DNA of 64,000 nt. It comes from Acidobacteriota bacterium. GTDB lineage: Bacteria; Acidobacteriota; Terriglobia; Terriglobales; SCQP01. The notes beneath the pieces were generated by a model. The model was not told where the DNA came from. It saw only the letters and a list, made by a program, of their open reading frames with translations, and searched no databases. Shown here one piece after another: positions 58,701-64,000 of this stretch; positions within the stretch are counted from its first letter, which is position 1; each line of letters opens with the position of its first letter. Location: the NCBI GenBank assembly GCA_027459505.1, contig DAIDIE010000004.1:43726-107725 (forward strand), read 5' to 3'. The translations under genes and the position numbers were made by a program.

Positions 58701-58832
58701 ATGCTCACCCTCTTCACCACCCCCGTCGTCTACCTCTACATGGACCGCCTGCGCCTCTGGGTCAGCCACCTCGGCGTGCAACAAGCCGCCGCCCGCATCC
58801 TCCGCCTCCCCTCCCGCCCCACCGCCTCGTAA
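55716..58832 (+). CDS. RND multidrug efflux pump (MdtC-like), second of two
   Basis: 1038 aa with the same architecture as its neighbour: [40 protein letters not shown] and [13 protein letters not shown]. Clearly paralogous to the preceding gene, consistent with an MdtABC-type tripartite pump with two different RND subunits. No TolC-family gene follows; the operon runs straight into the repeat array. Confidence 0.93.
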   Translation: MGFSEIFIRRPVATFLLTAAILIAGFASLHLLPLAPLPRVDFPTITVGAGLPGASPEVMASSVAAPLERQFSHIAGVTQMTSSSTLGATSITLQFDLSRDINGAARDVQAAINAAQSQLPADMPMHPQYRKVNPANAPAVLLVLHSKTIPLTQVYDEADSILAQKIAQVAGVGEVFVSGAAQPAVRVDVNPAALAHYQLSPTDIRAFLTQQNVNMPIGMLWDGQNAYTLSSNDQLYKAAQYRNLVVAYRNGAPITLSQVADVEDSVLNTRIAGLANGQPSVIMFVIQQPGANVVQMVDNIKALLPQFQSSISPAIKLGIWADRSVTIRASVHDVELTLLVTVILVILVIFFFLRSPRATAIPSIALPLSLVGTFSVMYLMGYSLDNFSLMALTIATGFVVDDAIVVIENIDRHLEMGEPPFQAALHGAREIGFTVLSMSLSLVAVFIPLLLMQGIVGRLFREFAVTLSTAIVVSLAVSLTTTPMLCSRFLRMQKNVHGRLYRFCEHIFDATLRAYERALRWVLRYSFITLLVTLATVVLTAYLYVEIPKGFFPQEDTGRIMGMVKAQQDISFAAMAQKQKQLVHIVMSDPAVATVASFTGSGTGSPTNTGRMFIQLKDQRKATSDQVIARLRPKLAQVAGVRLLMQSVQDINIGGRLSGAQYQYTLEDSNLTELNHWVPRVEAALRKIPLLRDVNSDQQTTGLKAQLTINKDTAARLGVSTAAIDQTLYAAFGQAQVSTIYTELNQYHVVMEVPAQFQQNPGDLANIYVHSASGAAVPLSELITYTPENAALSVNHQGQFAAVTISFNLAQRAALGDAVNAINKAEAALGPPASLHAGFQGTAQQYQSSNSNELWLIVFALITVYIVLGILYESYIHPVTILSTLPSAGIGALLFLKLFGMELTIIALVGILLLIGIVKKNAIMMIDFALQTERGEGKSPEESIYHAAVMRFRPIMMTTMAAFFGALPLAVGTGAGAELRRPLGVSIMGGLVVSQMLTLFTTPVVYLYMDRLRLWVSHLGVQQAAARILRLPSRPTAS

Positions 58833-58914
58833 GACACGAACCCCAACACTCCTGCCGCATTGCCGGCAGCTCAGCACATGCGGTAGCCATCCCCGCAGAA
58901 CCGCTCTCTGGATC

Positions 58915-61003
58915 TCTCTGGATCGGCCCCTCCCAGCCATCCCGCGTCAGCGGGATAGCAGCAACCCTAGCCCGGCATAGCGGGCGCTTCGCCCGCGTAT
59001 GCCGGGTCAAGCCAACAAAGCAGATTCCGCACCGGGGCGCAGGCCCCGATGCGAGCAAGGCCTGCGCTCACCACGCAAGCAACGCCGAAGGCTACGCCGC
59101 CCATATTCGCCAAACGCGTTCAACGTTTGGGCGTCCAAGCCAACTGGAACACCACAAATCGCCGCCCCGAAAAACACCAGGGTGCCCCAGCTCAACGTTT
59201 TTGTTGACTGGGCGCCGCAGGCGCCGGTGCAACCGTCCGTGTTGAGCCCCAACCGCCTGAACAATGCATGCAACCCCCGCGTAGCGGAGCGATGCCCGGA
59301 AACTAGCCACGGTGAACTCCCTGGATCGGCCCCTCCGAGCCATCCCGCGTCAGCGGGATAGCAGCAACCCTAGCCCGGCATAGCGGGCGCTTCGCCCGCC
59401 TATGCCGGGTCAAGCCAACGAAGCAGATTCCGCATCGGGGCGCAGGCCCCGATGCGAGCAAACCCTGCGCTCACCACGCAAGCAACGCCGAAGGCTACGC
59501 CGCCCATATTCGCCACCCGCGTTCAACGAGTGGGCGCCCAAACCAACTGGAACACCAAAAATCGCCGCCCCTGAAAAACATCAGGGTGCCCCAGCTCAAC
59601 GTTTTTTGTTGAGTGGGCGCCGCACGCGCCGGTGCAACCGTCCGGGTCGCACCCCAACCGCCTGAACAATGCATGCAACCCCCGCGCAGCGGAGCGATGC
59701 CCGGAAACTAGCCACGCTGAACCCCCTGGATCGGCCCTTCCGAGCCATCCCGCGTCAGCGGGATGGCAGCAACCCTAGCCCGGCATAGCGGGCGCTTCGC
59801 CCGCGTATGCCGGGTCAAGCCAACCAAGCAGATTCCGCATCGGGGCGCAGGCCCCGATGCGAGCAAACCCTGCGCTCACCACGCGGGCAATGCCGATGGC
59901 CACGCCGCCCACATTGGCCAAACGCGTTCAACGTTTGGGCGTCCAAGCCAACTGGAACACCAGAAATCGCCGCCCCTGAAAAACACCAGGGTGCCCCAGC
60001 TCAACGTTTTTGTTGAGTGGGCGTCGCACGCGCCGGTGCAACCGTCCGGGTTGGGCCCCAACCGCCTGAACAATGCATGCAACCCCCGCGCAGCGAAGCG
60101 ATGCCCGGAAACTAACCATGGTGAACTCTTTGGATCGGCCCCTCCGAGCCATCCCGCGTCAGCGGGATGGCAGCAACCCTAGCCCGGCATAGCGGGCGCT
60201 TCGCCCGCGTATGCCGGGTCAAGCCAACGCAGCAGATTCCGCATCGGGGCACAGGCCCCGATGCGAGCAAGGCCTGCGCTCACCACGCGAGCAACGCCGA
60301 AGGCTACGCGCCGCCCATATTCGCCAAACGCGTTCAACGTGTGGGCGTCCAAGCCAACTAGAACACCACAAATCGCCGCCCCTGAAAAACACCAGGGTGC
60401 CCCAGCTCAACGTTTTTTGTTGAGTGGGCGCCGCACGCGCCGGTGCAACCATCCGGGTCGGGCCCCCACCGCCTGAACAACGCATGCAACCCCCGCGCAG
60501 CGAAGCGATGCCCGGAAACTAACCATGGTGAACTCTTTGGATCGGCCCCTCCGAGCCATCCCGCATCAGCGGGATGGCAGCAACCCTAGCCCGGCATAGC
60601 GGGCGCTTCGCCCGCGTATGCCGGGTCAAGCCAACGAAGCAGATTCCGCATCGGGGCGCAGGCCCCGATGCGAGCAAACCCTGCGCTCACCACGCGCGCA
60701 ACGCCGAAGGCTACGCGCCGCCCATATTCGCCAAACGCGTTCAACGTGTGGGCCTCCAAGCCAACTGGAACACCGAAAATCGCCACCAGGGTGCCCCATC
60801 TCAACGTTTTTTGTTGAGTGGGCGCCGCACGCGCCGGTGCAACCTTCCGGGTTGGGCCCCAACCGCCTGAACAATCCATGCAACCCCCGCGTAGCGAAGC
60901 GATGCCCCGAAACTAGCCACGGGGAACTCCCTGGATCGGCCCCTCCGAGCCATCCCGCGTCAGCGGGATGACAGCAACCCTAGCCCGGCATAGCGGGCGC
61001 TTC
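58915..61003. repeat. Array of five ~404-bp direct repeats, each a string of hairpins
   Basis: Successive copies of the hairpin CCCGGCATA-GCGGGCG-CTT begin at 58971, 59374, 59779, 60183, 60590 and 60984, giving unit lengths 403, 405, 404, 407 and 394 bp; a partial unit precedes and a cut one follows. Taking unit 3, perfect stems are at 59779-59814 (arms of 16 with one bulge), 59837-59860 (GCATCGGGGC/GCCCCGATGC), 59918-59938 (CCAAACG/CGTTTGG), 59974-59991 (CCCTG/CAGGG), 60000-60017 (CTCAAC/GTTGAG) and 60151-60168 (ATCCCGC/GCGGGAT). Short open frames in the units are interrupted by indels not divisible by three, so the units are not coding repeats. Unit 5 lacks the CCCCTGAAAAACA stretch of the fourth hairpin. 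Confidence 0.95.
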
Positions 61004-61190
61004 GCGCTCATTGCCATGCTGCTGCTCCGCTTCCTGCAGCTCAAGGCCAAGTTCGGCTGGGCCACTTCCAACCCGCTGGCGCTGCTGCACCAACAACTGT
61101 TCGTTTACCGTTGACCTGTGGGCCTGGATCGACGATCCGTTCCAGCCTCCGCCGCTGCCGCCGCATGTGCAATTGGCGCTCCCGCTCTAA
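61004..61190 (+). pseudogene. C-terminal remnant of an IS4-type transposase, frameshifted
   Basis: Reads ALIAMLLLRFLQLKAKFGWA... to LFVYR, then after one extra T near 61111 continues DLWAWIDDPFQPPPLPPHV to a TAA at 61188. This is the conserved end of IS4-family transposases (LFVYRDLWAWID). Only the last ~60 codons remain; the rest is missing and the left edge is fused to the hairpin of the repeat array. Confidence 0.8.
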
Positions 61191-61437
61191 CTCGGACAGC
61201 ACAACCGCCCGTTCTGCCCCCAAACCCAGGAGACTCCGCCCATCCTCAACCCTAACCCTAACTGGGGCAGCAGAATCGCTCCCAGCACAACCAGAAGCCG
61301 GCTCGGCGCCCCCAACCTGAACGCGCGCGGGCGTCTACGCCCCCGCCTTCCCCAACGTTTTCACTACCGGTCCAACCCGATTCGCGTTAATTTGGACGGC
61401 AGTGATCATAGATGGCTCAGTTCGTTCCGCTCCCCCA
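61191..61437. other. Spacer between transposase remnant and MBL gene
   Basis: Non-coding, C-rich. It contains AACCCTAACCCTAAC by chance and should contain the promoter of the next gene. The right inverted repeat of the lost element could lie here but I cannot identify it. Confidence 0.4.
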
Positions 61438-62610
61438 ATGAAATCGCGCCTTGTAGCAATCGGCGTTACCCAGGGAGACGCGTTCTTCCTAGAACGGCGC
61501 GATGGCTTCACCGCTCTGATTGACGGCGGCAGGTCCGCCAGCGGATTCCCCGCGGAATTCCAAAGAGCTACGCAGCGTGACAGTGTGGACGTAATCGTCT
61601 GCACCCACAACGACGCCGACCATGCAAACGGGATCATTGGGTTCCTTCAGTCTGGTCTCCGGTGCAAGGAAGTATGGCTGCCTGCCTCTTGGACAGACCG
61701 GTTGCGCGACCTCTTCCGGCCCGAGCAGTTCACCCGCGAACTGGTTGACAACGTGATGGATCTTGGCGAACCGGAAGCCTCGAACATACGGGAAACGGAT
61801 ACCCTGCTTGAGCGCCTGGCGGACGGCTACCAGATGCGCGACCAGGCTCGAAATCAAAGAGAGACACTGGATGCCGAGAGCTTAGTAGAAGGGACTCTTG
61901 AAGAAAGCAGCGACGACCAGATTGGGCTTTCCCATTATCCGCTGTTTTGTTGGCATCCAGACTGGCCGTTCTTCTGGCGCAAATTCTGGGTGCACGACCC
62001 ACGGTTCCGATTGTTCGTAGAGGCGGTTGCAGCCGGAGATCGAATCCGCCAGATCACGCGCTTGGCGTTTCATCGCGGGTGTCGGATTCGGTGGTTCGAG
62101 TTTTCATCAGAAGCGGAGGGCGGGTTTCCGGCAACTCTCGTCCCGGTTAACGCTCGGGAAATGCAAAAAGTCAGCGTGAACAACTCAACCGCTTTGATGT
62201 ACCTGGCTCTTACCATCACAAATCGCCAGTCGCTCGTCTTTTGCGCGCCGCGGGAGAGGACCGCTCCGGCAATTTTGTTCACGGCTGATTCTGACCTGTC
62301 ATTTCCCAACGTCGTGCCCTGGAGTGAGGGCATGCTCGTCAGTGCTCCGCATCACGGTTCGGAAGCGAATGCGGCAGCCTATAAGCGGTTCCGCAGCGAA
62401 ATGCCGATTCCAACATCGACTGTTTGGTTAAGAAGCGATGGGAGATTCCGGTCGAGGCCAGGCTCCTCATTCCTGGGCCTTCGGGTGTCGAATGTTCCAG
62501 TCTTCTGTACGCTCTGCCGCCGTGCTTCGCAGCCGAAGCAAGACTTGCTTTTTGCGATGAGCCTGCGCCGCTGGCGTCCGGTGAACACGCGGGCATGTCT
62601 GTGCAAGTGA
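61438..62610 (+). CDS. ComEC-like metallo-beta-lactamase-fold hydrolase
   Basis: 390 aa from ATG 61438 (a GTG at 61402 is possible; homology starts at MKSRLVAIGVTQGDAFFL). Metal motif HNDADH at 57-62 (HxDxDH as in ComEC/Rec2), a later APHHGSEANA, and a C-terminal cysteine cluster (FCTLCRRASQPKQD and CLCK) that may bind zinc. No membrane segments, so it is a soluble relative of the ComEC hydrolase domain. Lies 60 nt before a decayed small membrane-protein gene; the pair looks like a two-gene module whose partner has died here. Lower GC and different codon use than the core genes suggest transfer. Confidence 0.75.
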   Translation: MKSRLVAIGVTQGDAFFLERRDGFTALIDGGRSASGFPAEFQRATQRDSVDVIVCTHNDADHANGIIGFLQSGLRCKEVWLPASWTDRLRDLFRPEQFTRELVDNVMDLGEPEASNIRETDTLLERLADGYQMRDQARNQRETLDAESLVEGTLEESSDDQIGLSHYPLFCWHPDWPFFWRKFWVHDPRFRLFVEAVAAGDRIRQITRLAFHRGCRIRWFEFSSEAEGGFPATLVPVNAREMQKVSVNNSTALMYLALTITNRQSLVFCAPRERTAPAILFTADSDLSFPNVVPWSEGMLVSAPHHGSEANAAAYKRFRSEMPIPTSTVWLRSDGRFRSRPGSSFLGLRVSNVPVFCTLCRRASQPKQDLLFAMSLRRWRPVNTRACLCK

Positions 62611-62670
62611 CGGGCCAGTCACGAGGCTGTTGGGCTTGGGCTAAACGGCTATTGTTTGAGGAGAGACGAT

Positions 62671-63207
62671 ATGAGCGACTCAAAAGGCGCGGCTCCGGCG
62701 CAAGAAGCACCACAACCAGATTTTCGCCCGACCGAACCACCTTCACAGCTCAGGTGGGTCATGTCTCGGGAATCTACGTGGGACATGAGTAAGGAACGTG
62801 AGTTCATTGAGAAGCTGCTCAATCAGAGATTCAGCTTCTTCCTGGTGTTCTATGCGCTAGTTCTCAAGGCTGGTATTGACTAAAACAGGATTGCCACGCG
62901 CACCTTCGTCTCCTCGTGGGGATTTTTAATCGCGGCGTTTTTTGTGTTAGCGATTGCCAGATAACAGATCAAGCTCGATTTGATCCTCGGTAAGACATTC
63001 CTCTGCTAGGAAGACAGCCAACATCCCGCTTACGTTACCGATGTGGCGGCGAAGGCGATGGGCTGGGAAGCTCTGTGGAGTATGCGTCGGTTTATCGGCA
63101 ACGTAATACCGGCGTTGTGCTGCCTCTCTCTACTTGTCCTCGCTGTACATGCGGCAAGTCACGCGCGGTTTGGCTTTCCTGTCCAAGGATGCCGGTGGTG
63201 GAAATGA
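62671..63207 (+). pseudogene. Decayed small membrane-protein gene with three in-frame stops
   Basis: Starts at ATG 62671 with GAGGAGAG upstream. The frame reads 70 codons (KEREFIEKLLNQRFSFFLVF) to TAA at 62881, then keeps going in the same frame through two more stops (TAA near 62971, TAG near 63007) while still encoding membrane segments (SSWGFLIAAFFVLAIAR, FIGNVIPALCCLSLLVLAV) and QIKLDLILGKTF, ending at TGA 63205. The order fits one protein of about 160-175 residues with three or four membrane helices. No frameshift is needed. Confidence 0.65.
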
Positions 63208-63235
63208 CTATGAGCCGGTGCCGCCAAGGGATGTC

Positions 63236-63860
63236 CTACAAGCTATAAATTGTCGGTTTTGGCGGCGGAAAGATGCCGCCGGGCGGCTCCACTTTGAAGT
63301 GAGCAATCAGCGTCCGCCGCACTTTCTCCTTGTATTTGCCGAACTCTGTGCGCATTCGCACTAGCTGATCGTCGAGCTTGAGTCGCTGTTGATAATCGCC
63401 GAAGAACGTCTGCTCCATCGTGAAGCAGGTGAGCAACATCGAGAACAGGCTCTTCGCCCACAATTTTGTGTCTTCGACGCCGGTATAGTTCAGCCGGAAT
63501 TCGATGTGACCGTCTGACGTAATCGGCACGAAACGGTCCACCAGAGCATCGATGCTCGCGTGCGATCCCGCTTCGGACAGCTTTTTCCAAGTCCTGTGCA
63601 ACTCATCGAGCCCCTTGAACAGGCCCTGCGTCTTGTGCCACTCGAATGCCTCCTTGAACGCCTTTAGCGCAGCCTTGTCGTTGTTCTTGCTCAGCCATTT
63701 CTTCTGCAATTCGGGGTCGCTGACCGTTGCGTGGGCGTGCGCGACGAATTCGATGGCATCACGGAGGATCGAACGAGCCTCTGCCATGCAGCCCGTGAAC
63801 GCCAGTTCTATCGCGACGCGCACTTTGGCATGCGCGTTGATGTACAGCAGGAGCGGGAAC
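63236..63860 (-). pseudogene. Gene of unknown function truncated at its 5' end by an IS3 element
   Basis: The last 208 codons are open on the minus strand. An internal GTG gives 195 residues, but the frame stays open upstream (QFPLLLYINAHAKVRVAIEL) right up to the IS end at 63861, so the original N-terminus is cut off. The product is helical (ARSILRDAIEFVAHAHATVSD, WAKSLFSMLLTCFTMEQTFF) with a Pro-rich end (PPGGIFPPPKP). I do not recognise the family. It is convergent with the decayed membrane gene. Confidence 0.65.
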
Positions 63861-64000
63861 TGTAGTGGACCCCAAAAACTGGACCAGGGAATAGGTTAAT
63901 GTTTTGGCGGTGTCGTAACAAGGGAAAGTATGACGACGACGCGCAAACGGTACAGCCCTCAGTTCAAGGCCAAGGTGGCGGTAGAGGCGATTCGAGGCGA
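63861..64000 (+). mobile_element. IS3-family insertion sequence, left end (continues beyond window)
   Basis: Begins with TGTAGTGGACCCC, a typical IS3-family terminal inverted repeat starting TG, and has the OrfA start 69 bp in. The rest of the element, its right end and the target duplication are outside the window. Confidence 0.8.
63930..64000 (+). CDS. IS3-family transposase OrfA, N-terminal end only
   Basis: ATG at 63930 with AAGGGAAA just upstream; 23 codons are visible (MTTTRKRYSPQFKAKVAVEA), the start of the HTH_Tnp_1 helix-turn-helix domain of IS3 OrfA proteins. Truncated by the window edge. Confidence 0.85.
   Translation, partial: MTTTRKRYSPQFKAKVAVEAIRG

Noticed and set aside
58999-60971. 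Families of 60-139-codon open frames inside the 404-bp repeats
   Set aside because: They recur because the DNA recurs. Unit lengths mostly are not multiples of three and indels break the frames; hairpins rather than codons are conserved.
58915-61003. CRISPR array or integron cassette array
   Set aside because: No short repeat with unique spacers, no cas genes, and units are near-identical over 400 bp. No attC-like R'/R'' pairs or cassette genes and no integrase in view.
61246-61263. Telomere-like AACCCTAACCCTAAC
   Set aside because: Only two and a half units inside C-rich bacterial DNA; chance occurrence.

Overview
This 64 kb window is GC-rich bacterial DNA carrying about 47 supportable genes. 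It most likely comes from the Acidobacteriota (Terriglobia-like). That is inferred from the gene mix: a GH127/DUF1680 enzyme, a short BMC locus, an acidobacterial-looking anti-sigma factor, a caa3 oxidase joined to a Rieske/cytochrome b module, many secreted proteins and abundant intergenic palindromic repeats. No marker gene in the window proves the assignment.

Layout. 1-5.6 kb: a nitrate-assimilation block (DmsC-like anchor end, molybdopterin nitrate reductase, NarK-type transporter, outer-membrane porin). 5.9-10.4 kb: a membrane protein, a two-gene bacterial-microcompartment locus (CoA-acylating aldehyde dehydrogenase plus one hexameric shell protein), a DedA/VTT membrane protein and an ErpA/IscA-type Fe-S carrier. 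10.7-23.5 kb: housekeeping and signalling genes (aspartase, a hybrid-free sensor kinase, orphan nuoI, rph-rdgB, a DipZ-like thioredoxin, a LolA-like secreted protein, an ECF sigma/anti-sigma pair, alaS). 23.7-27.9 kb: a CitMHS carrier and a split AtuA pair under a divergent LysR regulator. 28-40.3 kb: secreted enzymes (type B carboxylesterase, a pseudo-transglutaminase/SLT fusion, an M48 peptidase, GH127), a lipoprotein cytochrome c and a zinc-ribbon XRE regulator. 40.4-49 kb: a respiratory operon on the minus strand (caa3 oxidase II-I-III, CtaG, a small membrane protein, Rieske, cytochrome b fused to cytochrome c), preceded by an M24 peptidase operon. 49.3-58.8 kb: a second M48 peptidase and an MdtABC-like RND efflux operon.

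58.9-64 kb is accessory DNA. A 2.1 kb array of five ~404 bp direct repeats, each a string of perfect hairpins, ends inside the loop of one hairpin and is fused to a frameshifted IS4-type transposase tail. Next come a ComEC-like metallo-beta-lactamase-fold gene, a small membrane gene with three in-frame stops, and a gene cut by an incoming IS3-family element that runs off the window.

The strongest leads are the hairpin array, the stripped-down BMC locus with an unusual two-part C-terminal tail on its aldehyde dehydrogenase, a CTG start for rph, three genes with a -10 box exactly 6 nt before ATG and no Shine-Dalgarno (probable leaderless transcripts), two unrelated 13-bp-period tandem arrays, and a secreted protein combining a catalytically dead transglutaminase fold with a lysozyme-like domain.
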